The translations under genes were made by a program, and so were the position numbers. From CAZGMJ01 sp964526785 (GTDB lineage Bacteria; Planctomycetota; Phycisphaerae; Sedimentisphaerales; Anaerobacaceae), in assembly GCA_964526785.1 (NCBI GenBank), contig CAZGMJ010000016.1, forward strand, positions 20,644 through 84,643: a stretch of 64,000 nt of DNA. The letters run 5' to 3'. Under the pieces are notes generated by a model. The model ran no database searches. It was not told the origin of the DNA and worked only from the letters and a program-made list of their open reading frames with translations. Of this stretch, positions 27,801 through 35,397 are shown piece after piece (position 1 is the stretch's first letter; each line of letters opens with the position of its first letter).

Positions 27801-29052
27801 GGCAACGTGTGGCAACGCGGGCGGCGCGTCGACGACGGCTGTCTTCTCGCATGTCACAACGACGGGCACGGTTACCGGCGACTGGCAATACAGCGACATC
27901 GGCATCCAGAGCAACGTGCCTGATGAGATGTTCATAACGCTGCAGGACGGAACCGGTGTGCAACAAACGTATTCGAACGACGATCCGAATGCGATTCTGA
28001 CGGAAACGTGGACGGAGTTGAACGTTCCGCTGTCGGAATTTGCGGGTCTGGGTATGTCCGATGTTGCCAGTATTACGCTTGGTATCGGCGCGCCGGGCGG
28101 TGGCGGTTCGGGCGGTTCGGGTATTGTATATTTTGATGACGTCCGATTGTACGGCAGTCGCTGCTTCCCGGACATCGTCAAGCCGACCGCGGACTTCAGC
28201 AACAACTGCGTGGTTGATCTGCCGGACCTTGAGATCCTCTCTGATGACTGGCTGATTGAAGGATACGATGTAACGGTTGAGACCGCCAGCGATGCGAATC
28301 TCGTGGCGTACTATCAGTTCGAGAACAACCTGCTGGACAGTTCGGGCAACGGTAATACGGCCGACCCCTGCGGCGTTGTTCCGATGTACGCGGCGGGCAA
28401 CAGCGGGCAGGCCATCGATTTCGACGGCACATATTACCTGGATGTCGGCGGTTCGGCCGGTGTTACGGGTGCTTCATCGCGTACATGCTCGGCGTGGATC
28501 AAGACTGCGACCGTGGGCGAGATCGTCTCCTGGGGCGTCGATGTCGGCACGCAGAAGTACATCTTCCGCGTGCAGGACGACAACGGCGACGAGGGCACGA
28601 TTCGCATCGAGGTGAACGGCGGTTATATCTGCGGCCAGACCGACGTGCGCGACGGTCAGTGGCACCACGTTACCGCGGTGCTGGACAGTGACGGTACGCC
28701 GGACGTTGCGGATATCGAGTTGTATGTCGATGGTGTGCTGGAGGTCGTCACTGCGGTGCAGGCGAGCCTTATTAACACCTCGCCCGACGGCAGTATCCGC
28801 ATCGGGGAGTCTCCGTGGCACAATCGGCCGTTTACCGGTCAGATCGATGATCTGCGCGTCTATGACAGGGCGCTGTCGCAGGGCGAAGTCGCGAACCTGG
28901 CGGGTATGAGCGTCGGGACGGTCTTCCCGCAGCCGGTGGTTGCTTTGTTAACGACGCCGGAAGATACGGACCTGCATGATGATGAGAAGATCAACTTCAA
29001 GGATTATGCGGTCCTGATCGATAGCTGGCTTGATGAACAACTCTGGCCGTAA
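24811..29052 (+). CDS. Giant secreted triple-LamG protein with dockerin-like repeats
   Basis: This 1413-residue exported protein has a signal peptide (LFTTLFALLLSLVLTSAVGA). Three LamG/concanavalin-like jellyrolls lie at about 26-205 (LVAYWPMDDEGTG), 415-610 (WWRLEEDSPYTVLDWSG) and 1160-1345 (LVAYYQFENNLLDSSGNG), each ending in the D-D-x-R-V-Y-D-x-A-L motif. Fibronectin-III-like segments (VYISKDRDAV, VYFGTDEDAVED) lie between them. A beta-sandwich of about 390 residues (FLLIDDMEDYNNFSPD, TVDAGENYAELG) precedes a dockerin-like piece (CVVDLPDLEILSDDWL) and LamG 3, and a second such piece (INFKDYAVLIDSWLDEQ) ends the chain. ATG 24811 is chosen because GGAG lies 7 nt upstream; ATG 24805 is too close. 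Probably a surface carbohydrate-binding or adhesion protein; no catalytic motif seen. Confidence 0.85.
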   Translation: MHRTTLFTTLFALLLSLVLTSAVGAADPNLVAYWPMDDEGTGMAMDHSGNARHGALFNDAQFVSEGVVGGSIYLDSNGDYVEVGSWTGILGGRARTVTAWIKPTDTDTSAIIGWGPNGPASRMGFRLNESRLRCEHHSGNVQGDTELVDGNWHHVAVVIQENATISHPDVKLFLDGVDDTRASSDPDVFNTTAGPPVTIGRRPSSNDRAFGGFMDDVRVYDRALTDEEIAALAVWPKSHEPKPADGAVLDKGFVILGWEPGGYAEEFDVYISKDRDAVVLGSQEAYQGRQTADFVYIQQLDLGNDYYWRVDDVEADGQTIHPGAVWNFFVPPRTAFSPNPQDGRDYVVPDGLELTWQPAMDPLLYEVYLGESFEQVSNDDRDGPTYMGQEPATSYAPTEPLQAETTYYWRIDTTDTTMQVHKGEVWSFTTIPDVAITDPNLKCWWRLEEDSPYTVLDWSGHGNHGTIMGEPEHVEGFDGMAMNFRGDAYNDSVIKWLDSGGVWPEFTVTLWAKAGAVGQNQYSSVFSNYSPNSAGTQFDVDGTNPGNWRINPPGGTGIFGSVTTQWVHLTIVGEGTTVHGYYNGWWMGSVTVGDGVKTFNKFAIAENRNQDNMWEGIVDDFRVYDYAMTQDEIRQVMRIDPNLAWNPNPPRSRIVDIRDAVELTWSPGDMAMQHDVYFGTDEDAVEDADTGSSEYKGRQDGTTYPLGGLVQFASGPYYWRVDEINSDGTTTKGRVWNFEIGDFLLIDDMEDYNNFSPDTIWEAWADGFGSPSNGSQVGHDLGPTVDAGENYAELGIVHSGDQSMPFYYNNSTTSSFATYSLAGDKRDWNYQGVNTLSLWYRGYAASVASFVEEPGGMYTMVSAGLDIYGTADSFTFAWKNLSGSGSIEARVDSVDYASGGSRAGVMIRDTLDPNSIHAVAKIRADGGIRFNRRTEAAGDTSGDSLGGFATPHWFKLERDFSGNVTASHANDVGGSPDVWEQINTINITMSPNVYIGLATCGNAGGASTTAVFSHVTTTGTVTGDWQYSDIGIQSNVPDEMFITLQDGTGVQQTYSNDDPNAILTETWTELNVPLSEFAGLGMSDVASITLGIGAPGGGGSGGSGIVYFDDVRLYGSRCFPDIVKPTADFSNNCVVDLPDLEILSDDWLIEGYDVTVETASDANLVAYYQFENNLLDSSGNGNTADPCGVVPMYAAGNSGQAIDFDGTYYLDVGGSAGVTGASSRTCSAWIKTATVGEIVSWGVDVGTQKYIFRVQDDNGDEGTIRIEVNGGYICGQTDVRDGQWHHVTAVLDSDGTPDVADIELYVDGVLEVVTAVQASLINTSPDGSIRIGESPWHNRPFTGQIDDLRVYDRALSQGEVANLAGMSVGTVFPQPVVALLTTPEDTDLHDDEKINFKDYAVLIDSWLDEQLWP

Positions 29053-29097
29053 GACGGTTTGCGGTAGTGCCGCAGACCAACAGTTGCTGTCTTAGAT

Positions 29098-29132
29098 CGG
29101 AGGCTCGTGCCTTGGCGCGGGCCTCCGTTTTT
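29098..29132 (+). terminator. Intrinsic terminator after the LamG gene
   Basis: CGGAGGC pairs with GCCTCCG across a 16-nt loop that can extend the stem, and five T residues follow. It lies 46 nt after the stop codon and ends the LamG transcript. Confidence 0.82.
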
Positions 29133-29171
29133 CGTATGCATCGGCCGGCGGGTTCCGGCTGTCATCTGCTG

Positions 29172-29201
29172 TTGACGCTCGCGACATCGGCCTGGTAGAA
29201 T
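29172..29201 (+). promoter_or_regulatory. Candidate promoter for Tat Gfo/Idh/MocA gene
   Basis: TTGACG (29172-29177) and TAGAAT (29196-29201), 18 nt apart, lie 65 nt upstream of ATG 29266 and just after the LamG terminator, so the next gene is an independent unit. Confidence 0.5.
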
Positions 29202-29265
29202 GCTGCGACGACGGCAAAGATGCAACTACCGCTTAGATATGTGTTTCAGCAAAGGAGACTGACTC

Positions 29266-30462
29266 ATGTCAACGACGTCCAGCCAACCCATGTACAGACG
29301 CGACTTCCTGCAAGGCGTGGGAAAACTCTCACTCGGTGCGGCCATCGGCGCCGGCATAGCAGGCGCAACGAGCGGTGTTCGGGCTCAACAAAACCGCGGG
29401 GATTGGACGCCGATTTCCGACCGCAAGGTGCGCGTTGGAATCGTCGGTTATGGGGTTTGTCGGTTCGGGGCGGCGTTCGGGTTCCAGGATCATCCGAACG
29501 TTGAGGTGGTCGCCGTAAGCGATCTTATTCCTGAGCGGCGGCGAGGACTGATGGAAGCCTGCCGGTGCGACAAGTCGTATGAATCGCTGGAAGTGCTGAT
29601 GCAGGACCGGAACATCGAGGCGGTTTTCGTTGCCACCGATGCGCCGAGCCACGCACGGCACTGTATGGAAGTGATGAACCACGGCAAGCACGTCATGACG
29701 GCGGTGCCCGCCGTGTTCGGATCGGTCGAAGACGCCGAGCGACTGGTCGAAACGGTCGAACGGACCGGTCAAAAGTACATGATGGCTGAGACAAGCTGCT
29801 TCCGCGAGGACTGCTATGCGATGCGCCGCATTTATCAGGCAGGCGGGTTTGGCCGATTGGTCTATTCGGAAGGGGAGTACTACCACTATCGCTCGACGCC
29901 GATTCCCTCGTACAAGGGTTGGCGGATCGGCATGCCGCCGCTGTGGTATCCGACACATTCGACGGCGTACTACGTAGGCGTCACGGGCAAACGATTTACA
30001 AATGTTTCCTGTGTCGGCTTGGGCGCTGGTTTCGATGCGTACAAGCCCGGTGCGAACAAGTACGGCAACACCTTTACGGACGAAGTCGCACTATTCGAAA
30101 CCAGTGAAGGCGGCTCTTCCCGCATGCTCATGTGCAAGGGGATTCATTCATTGCTCGCCGAACGCGGGCGCGTTTTCGGTGAGCGAGGGTGGATGGAGGG
30201 GGCCTCGTATCACGGAGCGGCCAAGAACCTGCCCGATATCTCCAGGCCCCCTCTGCCTCCAGGTATGCCTGCGGGCGGTCATGGCGGTTCTCACGGGCCT
30301 CTGGCCAACGAGTTCATCGCCGCCATACTTGAGGATCGCCCGCCGATGGTCAATGTGTATGAGGCGCTGGCCATGACGGTGCCGGGAATCATTGCGCATC
30401 GCTCGGCTCTCAAGGATGGTGAACGACTCGCCGTGCCGCAGTTCGATAAGCCGCAGGCGTAG
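29266..30462 (+). CDS. Tat-exported Gfo/Idh/MocA-family oxidoreductase lacking the EKP lysine
   Basis: This is a 398-residue NAD(P)-dependent sugar-oxidoreductase fold exported folded by the Tat system (YRRDFLQGVGK, then a hydrophobic stretch). The Rossmann domain starts with VRVGIVGYGVCRFG, and residues about 55-170 follow the family closely. The catalytic EKP motif found after GKHV in most members is replaced by AVP (GKHVMTAVPAVFG), so the usual lysine is absent and ordinary dehydrogenase chemistry is uncertain. The C-terminal domain begins about residue 180 (EGEYYHYRSTPIPSYKGWR). AAAGGAG precedes the start. Gene context gives no partner; the next gene is convergent. Confidence 0.82.
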   Translation: MSTTSSQPMYRRDFLQGVGKLSLGAAIGAGIAGATSGVRAQQNRGDWTPISDRKVRVGIVGYGVCRFGAAFGFQDHPNVEVVAVSDLIPERRRGLMEACRCDKSYESLEVLMQDRNIEAVFVATDAPSHARHCMEVMNHGKHVMTAVPAVFGSVEDAERLVETVERTGQKYMMAETSCFREDCYAMRRIYQAGGFGRLVYSEGEYYHYRSTPIPSYKGWRIGMPPLWYPTHSTAYYVGVTGKRFTNVSCVGLGAGFDAYKPGANKYGNTFTDEVALFETSEGGSSRMLMCKGIHSLLAERGRVFGERGWMEGASYHGAAKNLPDISRPPLPPGMPAGGHGGSHGPLANEFIAAILEDRPPMVNVYEALAMTVPGIIAHRSALKDGERLAVPQFDKPQA

Positions 30463-30540
30463 GGGCCGGTTCGTTCACGGCTGCGCGCAGCAGCGGTTGT
30501 TCTTAGACATCCGGGCGATCTGAGCGTTGTCCGGCGGTAC

Positions 30541-31785
30541 CTACTGCGGTTCCACGACCACGATCGTATTCGGATGCGAGCAGATCTGTCGACCGTCGGA
30601 GGTTGTCGCTATGGCAATGAGGGCGTGTATTCCTGCCTCAAGACCCTTTATCACACAGTTCGGCGGATTGCCCTGGCAGCGTCCGATTCGCTCACTGCCG
30701 TCGTAGAGGTCAATGTGCTCGGTCTTGCAGGTCGGATCGACCGCCAGCGTAACTGAAATCGGCGAGCCGGAAGGATACGCAGCGAACGGTTTGCCGTCGC
30801 CTTGGCCGGCCGGCGTGATGATCTTCATCCGGGGCTCTCTTGCGACGAACGCCTGCCAGACGGATGCAACGTATTGATCGGGCAGCCAGCAAGACCGCCC
30901 GGCCGGGGTCGTGGTCTTTCCGGCCGGGGCGATGGTGGGGCACTGCGAATGCCAGGTCCCAATATTTCCGAGCCAGCCATCCTTCGGGTCGTAATCGATT
31001 AACTGCACCGGGCCGTCCAGCGGTGACGCGGACGCCGGATACCGCTTTGCTATCGCCCGGTCGAACAGCGGCATGACCAGATTGTTCGCCCGGTACCATT
31101 CGTGCCGCTGTCCCCACTGGACCGCGATTGCCCATTGCGCCCCATGCCGCCTCGCCTCAGGCAGCTTTGCTGTGAGCTTTTCCATTTGTCTGCCGTCTTT
31201 CTCGCCGAATATGGTAATCATCGGCACTCGTTCGGAAGCGGCATCCCGCGGGCCGACTTCGAGACAGACCGGCGCAGCGGCGATTACACGCTCCGGCATG
31301 GCCTCGACGATGCGCGTGGTGAGTCCCGCCCCGATGGACATGCCCAGAACGCACAATGGAAAGTGCGCCACCTCCGGATGACCGCCGGCTTTGGCCAGTT
31401 GGTTCAGCGCATTTCGAACGGTTAATCCGATTTCGTCGTTGCGCACGCGGAACAGGTTCGTGCCGATCAGGGCGAAGCCCCAGTGATTCACGGCCGTTCG
31501 CCAGTGCTGCTGCCTGACGGTGTCTTCGTAGAAGGGATTGAACAGCGCCCCTCTCAATGTGCCGCTTCCCTGCGGAATGAACATCGAGCAGGACACCTCA
31601 TCCAGAGGGCGAGCGACGCGTTTGTCACGTCCGTTTTTGGGTGTCTTGAGTTTCACCTGAACCTGAACGATTCGCCCGGGCGTGCTGGTTATCAACTCGG
31701 TTTCTACACCGGCTATGCTGACAGCAAATCCAGAGGCAAGCAATCCCGCCACGACAGTACTCGTGCATATGCTCATCAGTCGCAT
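30541..31785 (-). CDS. Secreted alpha/beta-hydrolase (putative carbohydrate esterase)
   Basis: This 414-residue exported protein has a signal peptide (MSICTSTVVAGLLASGFAVSIAG). The central part has an alpha/beta-hydrolase core with nucleophile elbow GMSIG (serine about 150), followed by a strand ending in an acidic residue (VPMITIFGEKDG) and a later histidine-containing segment (GQRHEWYRANNL). The C-terminal 110 residues look like a beta-sandwich (PISVTLAVDPTCKTEHIDLYD), perhaps a binding module. ATG 31785 has AAAGGAC at good spacing; the upstream in-frame ATG has none. A role in removing acetyl or other esters from polysaccharide fits the neighbourhood, but the substrate is an inference. It is divergent from the gene at 32009. 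Confidence 0.68.
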   Translation of the reverse strand: MRLMSICTSTVVAGLLASGFAVSIAGVETELITSTPGRIVQVQVKLKTPKNGRDKRVARPLDEVSCSMFIPQGSGTLRGALFNPFYEDTVRQQHWRTAVNHWGFALIGTNLFRVRNDEIGLTVRNALNQLAKAGGHPEVAHFPLCVLGMSIGAGLTTRIVEAMPERVIAAAPVCLEVGPRDAASERVPMITIFGEKDGRQMEKLTAKLPEARRHGAQWAIAVQWGQRHEWYRANNLVMPLFDRAIAKRYPASASPLDGPVQLIDYDPKDGWLGNIGTWHSQCPTIAPAGKTTTPAGRSCWLPDQYVASVWQAFVAREPRMKIITPAGQGDGKPFAAYPSGSPISVTLAVDPTCKTEHIDLYDGSERIGRCQGNPPNCVIKGLEAGIHALIAIATTSDGRQICSHPNTIVVVEPQ

Positions 31786-31920
31786 CGTTGTCCTTTCAAA
31801 AACAACCAGGCTACACAATCTCAGATCGGCCGTTGCGACGGCAATTCTATACGATCCCCGGACGCGCTACAAGGATCGCGGACCGTCACATTGGTGTTCG
31901 CATAACTGCCCAGTTGGTAT

Positions 31921-31950
31921 TTGATAGGAGTTCTTGCCGCATGGTATAAT
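31921..31950 (+). promoter_or_regulatory. Sigma-70 promoter for the 32009 gene
   Basis: TTGATA (31921-31926) and a perfect TATAAT (31945-31950) are 18 nt apart. The predicted start near 31957 gives a leader of about 52 nt before GTG 32009. Confidence 0.6.
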
Positions 31951-32008
31951 CTGGCATCGAAGTTGATCGTGAACATTTGCCTGCTTGCCGCAGGGGAGGT
32001 GTGCTGCT

Positions 32009-33703
32009 GTGAATCATCGAATCGGACGAATGTTTATCTTCTGTCTTACCATGATCCTTCAGATCGAGGGAGCGTGTTCGCAGGCCGCCGGTGTAGATCG
32101 CATCGGTGCGCATGAACACTTTGCGAAAGCGGTCGAGCAAATCCGTCGTGAAGCTTTACTGCCTCCGAATGGGCCGGCCGGGCGTCCCTTGCCGCTGGTC
32201 AGTCACTGGAACATGGGCAGTCAGGGCCGAGGCTGGACGCCCCAGTATCAGGTGCAGTTGCTCAAGCAGGGGCACCATGTTCTGCCATGGATGGGTTGGC
32301 CGCGAGGAGGTTCGCTTGATAAGCCGGACGCGGCCCGGCGGTTTGAGAGTTACTACGGCGAACTGATCGCTCTTGCCAGGCAGTACAATCTGCCTATTTC
32401 GTTTCGCGGGACGCAGTGGGAGGCGATGCTCGTTGGGCGGGAATACCGTGAGCGGCCGGCGGAGAAATGCCCGGCAGTGATTTCTCCGGACGGCGAGATC
32501 CTGCGGAAGTACAGACTCAGTCCCTTCGGACCCACTGAACCATGGGCCGATCCGGCCGGCCGCTACGTCGATACGCCCGCGATGCAGCGATTGCAGCGGA
32601 TGTATCCCGATCCGCCGCTGGTATTGTTCGTCTCCAACAACGAAGCGCCGGATCTTCGGTGGCATCAGGTGGAGCAATCAAAGCGGTACCTGGACATGTA
32701 CGGCAAAGGACGGAGCGACGAATTCAAGAGAAAGGTGGTTTCGGAGGGCTGGATGAAGCGGTATCCGGTGATGTTCGAGGCGATGCGCGACGCGCTGATC
32801 AGTGAGACGTGGCGAAAGAACGTTCGATTCGTCGGCTATGGCGCCTTCGGTCCGTCGCATTTCGGTCGCTGGGCCGGCTGGAAGGAGTACAGTCTTATTA
32901 CGGACCAGTGGACCAGCCCGAACTGGCACATCTGGGACGGCGGCAGTCCTTCGTATTACACGCATAACTGGTGCCCGAATCGTGACCATTGGGTATGGTC
33001 GACGCAGGTGCAGTCGATGAACTGGATTTTTCAGCTTGCAGAAGCATGGGGTGTTAATCCGGATTTCTGGTGGGAGGTTTCGCTCTGGGACGGCAACGGG
33101 GGGTGGATGCCGGGCGACGAGTGTAGTGCCGAACTGCTCAAGAAGGCGAAGGCCTGTCAGTATATCGAGGATGGACAGGACTACACGCCCGACCGATACG
33201 AGGGCTGGGCGCAGTTCGGCCTTTGGCTGCTGCGGCCACGTGTGATGCGGGAGTTCCGTGCCAGTACCGTTCCGCTCGAACCCTGGCGGCCCTTCTTCGA
33301 GCGGTTGCTGGCTGTGGTGGAGCGACCGTACGAGCATCGCGTACTTGAGGAATTCTGGCGATATGGCGATCTTGTGCACAACCTCGCGCACAAACATCCC
33401 TATCAAAGCGATGTTCCGACCAACTATAAGAGTGTGCATCGTTGGTTCCTTCTCGATACGAATCTGGACGCCCCGCATCCCTGGAAGCAGGATACGAATA
33501 TCCCTGTCTTTGCGATCGCGTTTGTGCGCGGCGATCGGGGCGAACGCAGGTGGCTTGTCTACGCCCACTCGCCGCTGAAGGACCGCCGGGGCGTGCAAGT
33601 TACAATTCCGCAAAGCAGGACGATTGATGTGGATGTACCACGGGCGGGGGCCTTCTATCTGGTAAGTGAAGCTGACGACCAGGTGACACGCATCGGCGGC
33701 TGA
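32009..33703 (+). CDS. Secreted protein with glycoside-hydrolase-like TIM-barrel features, family not recognised
   Basis: This is a 564-residue exported protein with an N-terminal hydrophobic segment (MFIFCLTMILQIEG). GTG 32009 is chosen because GGGGAGG ends 9 nt upstream. The body is rich in Trp, Tyr and Asp and has the texture of a (beta/alpha)8 glycosidase. VLFVSNNEAPDLRW contains an Asn-Glu pair like the acid/base of clan GH-A, and FWWEVSLWDG supplies a later Glu that could be the nucleophile. SHWNMGSQGRGWTPQYQ near residue 50 and ISFRGTQWEAM near 125 look like early barrel strands. A beta-rich C-terminal region follows about residue 480. I cannot place it in a numbered GH family. It has its own promoter and no close operon partner. 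Confidence 0.6.
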   Translation: MNHRIGRMFIFCLTMILQIEGACSQAAGVDRIGAHEHFAKAVEQIRREALLPPNGPAGRPLPLVSHWNMGSQGRGWTPQYQVQLLKQGHHVLPWMGWPRGGSLDKPDAARRFESYYGELIALARQYNLPISFRGTQWEAMLVGREYRERPAEKCPAVISPDGEILRKYRLSPFGPTEPWADPAGRYVDTPAMQRLQRMYPDPPLVLFVSNNEAPDLRWHQVEQSKRYLDMYGKGRSDEFKRKVVSEGWMKRYPVMFEAMRDALISETWRKNVRFVGYGAFGPSHFGRWAGWKEYSLITDQWTSPNWHIWDGGSPSYYTHNWCPNRDHWVWSTQVQSMNWIFQLAEAWGVNPDFWWEVSLWDGNGGWMPGDECSAELLKKAKACQYIEDGQDYTPDRYEGWAQFGLWLLRPRVMREFRASTVPLEPWRPFFERLLAVVERPYEHRVLEEFWRYGDLVHNLAHKHPYQSDVPTNYKSVHRWFLLDTNLDAPHPWKQDTNIPVFAIAFVRGDRGERRWLVYAHSPLKDRRGVQVTIPQSRTIDVDVPRAGAFYLVSEADDQVTRIGG

Positions 33704-33901
33704 GAGAACCTGCACTGCGATTGTGCGGGGCCTGGCGGACCTTCAAGCATGGGTGGTGTGTGCAAGACTTTAGTGCCGGCGCGAATGGCTCATCGGTCGA
33801 GGGTTTTCCTGCCGCTGCGGATATGCTATCTTCTGAGCTATGAACCCGGATTTCCCAAGTAGTGCGTGACCAATGAACTGCATTTTGATAGTATAGGGCG
33901 T

Positions 33902-34078
33902 ATGGAGATGACTCAAGCCAATTTCAGCCATTCTTTATGGGAGAACCTGATGGGTGAAGCATGCAAGGACGCTCTGAGGCTTGATTTTGACCGCAGAGTG
34001 AAGGCTGAGTTTCATGGGACAAAGGGAACCAGTGATGCAGGCATGCTGGCGTATCGGGAGCTTGATAAGGAGGCTCAA
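33902..34078 (+). pseudogene. N-terminal stump of an IS1380-type transposase
   Basis: About 59 codons match the beginning of IS1380-family DDE transposases: a LRLDFDRRVKAEFHG strand followed by the diagnostic TSDAGMLAYRELDKE (family pattern TSDAG-L-L-RELD). The remaining several hundred residues, including the whole catalytic domain, are gone. The frame continues without a stop into the next gene, whose GGAGG ribosome binding site is formed from the stump's own Lys-Glu codons. No terminal inverted repeats were located by eye. Confidence 0.7.
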
Positions 34079-34849
34079 ATGAATCGGCAAGTGCTTCTCA
34101 AGATTGTATTAACTTTGCTGTTCTCAGCCGTAGTCTGCAATGCCTCTGTACAGGCGAAATGGAACGACGAATGCCCATGCTCCTTTGCTCAAGAAGTGGA
34201 CAAGGGCAAAGCGCTTCAGAAAGAAATACCGGATTTTCATCGCGATTTCAGGCTGCAGTTGACCTGGCAGGGAGGCGAACCATGTCACGATCCCAATGCA
34301 GAACTTGGCAAGGAGATTAAGCTAGCCGAGACAGTAACCCGTAGTCTCTTGAAGGACATATTTATACCAGAAGACTTGGACAAAGACAGGTTCTTACTTC
34401 TATCGAATTTGCCGTTCAAGGGCGGTGCGAGAGACGCCATAGTTTTGAGATTCAGCAAAAACGGGTATATATTTAAGATAATGAAGACCAGGATGCATGT
34501 ATTCATTACGCTAAGGCCATTGTCGCGCAAGCCCGTGGATGTGCAGCAAATCTCAAAGAAAGTATTTAGAACAAAAATACTACCTGCTGCGTGGCAAAAG
34601 CCCCTATATCATGGAAACCTGAAGCGCAAGAGCAAAGTGATGCAGGCAGGAATGTGGCTTCCACAGGATTGCTGGTTCATTAACGACAAGGGACACATGG
34701 TCACGAGGGACAGACACTTGCCACGACTTTTCGGCCCAATCGGAAAAGGACTATATAAGAGGCTTGACTTCTATACAGATGGCAAGTTCATCACCTACAA
34801 ATTGATCAGCGGACCAGCCTGCAGGTCCGCTACAACAAAGGACAAGTAA
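34079..34849 (+). CDS. Unknown secreted cysteine-containing protein behind a transposase stump
   Basis: The frame encodes 256 residues from ATG 34079, preceded by AAGGAGG with 7-nt spacing. The start is supported by a good signal peptide immediately after it (LLKIVLTLLFSAVVCNASVQA). The mature part is basic and has scattered cysteines (NDECPCSF, GGEPCHDP, QDCWF, GPACRS), consistent with disulfides in the cell envelope. I do not recognise the family. Base composition is visibly richer in A and T than the flanking genes. The longer frame starting at 33866 would add a transposase N-terminus ahead of the signal peptide and is not a sensible product. Acquisition or relocation with the insertion element is inferred. 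Confidence 0.6.
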   Translation: MNRQVLLKIVLTLLFSAVVCNASVQAKWNDECPCSFAQEVDKGKALQKEIPDFHRDFRLQLTWQGGEPCHDPNAELGKEIKLAETVTRSLLKDIFIPEDLDKDRFLLLSNLPFKGGARDAIVLRFSKNGYIFKIMKTRMHVFITLRPLSRKPVDVQQISKKVFRTKILPAAWQKPLYHGNLKRKSKVMQAGMWLPQDCWFINDKGHMVTRDRHLPRLFGPIGKGLYKRLDFYTDGKFITYKLISGPACRSATTKDK

Positions 34850-35067
34850 GTGTGAAGGAAGACATACCTTCCGTTTCCAAGGCAAAAATACAAACGTGTG
34901 TCACACGAAGTCTACGTAGGTGTGTGTATTGAGTCCTCCAGATACCGGAGAATCGTGAAATCTGGAAGTAATGAACCTGCTAACAGCAATGACTGAAGGT
35001 CACGACAAGGCAATGTAATTGATAAGAGACTCGGCTAATTCCGATAGATTCGAATCTACTGATATAC

Positions 35068-35313
35068 ATGGAGATAGACACAGCAAGGGCTGTAGCGGCA
35101 GCGGCTTTCATCTATGATGAGCACCACTCGTTCATCAAGGCTGTGGTTCTATCCAAGACTCGATGCCACGATGATGCGGATGTGCGCAGATATCTGTACG
35201 CGGTTGTCTGCAACTGTGTCGCTGATTATTACCGCGATATCGGGCGACGCAAACGAATGAAAACTGAAAAATGGTGCCGCGCAAGATTGCTGCACATTGG
35301 GCACGGGCTGTAG
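35068..35313 (+). pseudogene. Internally deleted ECF sigma factor remnant
   Basis: The 81-codon frame begins like an ECF sigma region 2 (FIYDEHHSFIKAVVLSKTR, with the spacing of E-x-x-x-F-I-x-A-V) and then jumps to the end of region 2 (VRRYLYAVVCNCVADYYRD, the YLY-x3-N-x3-D-x-x-R pattern). The intervening -10 recognition helix (normally D-x-x-Q-x-x-F) of about 20-25 residues is missing, and region 4 is absent. It therefore cannot be a working sigma factor. It sits in the AT-rich scar together with the transposase stump. The assignment is from pattern alone. Confidence 0.45.
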
Positions 35314-35397
35314 GAGTCGTCGCCCGCAGGCCCAGATGTCAAAGCTCGAAGAAATCCGTGTTGACGGAGATATGCCATTTCTTGGAAAGGACACGCG

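Noticed and set aside
33866..34078. Using 33866 as the true start of the secreted protein at 34079
   Set aside because: That would place a transposase fragment ahead of a normal signal peptide; ATG 34079 has its own GGAGG at ideal spacing.
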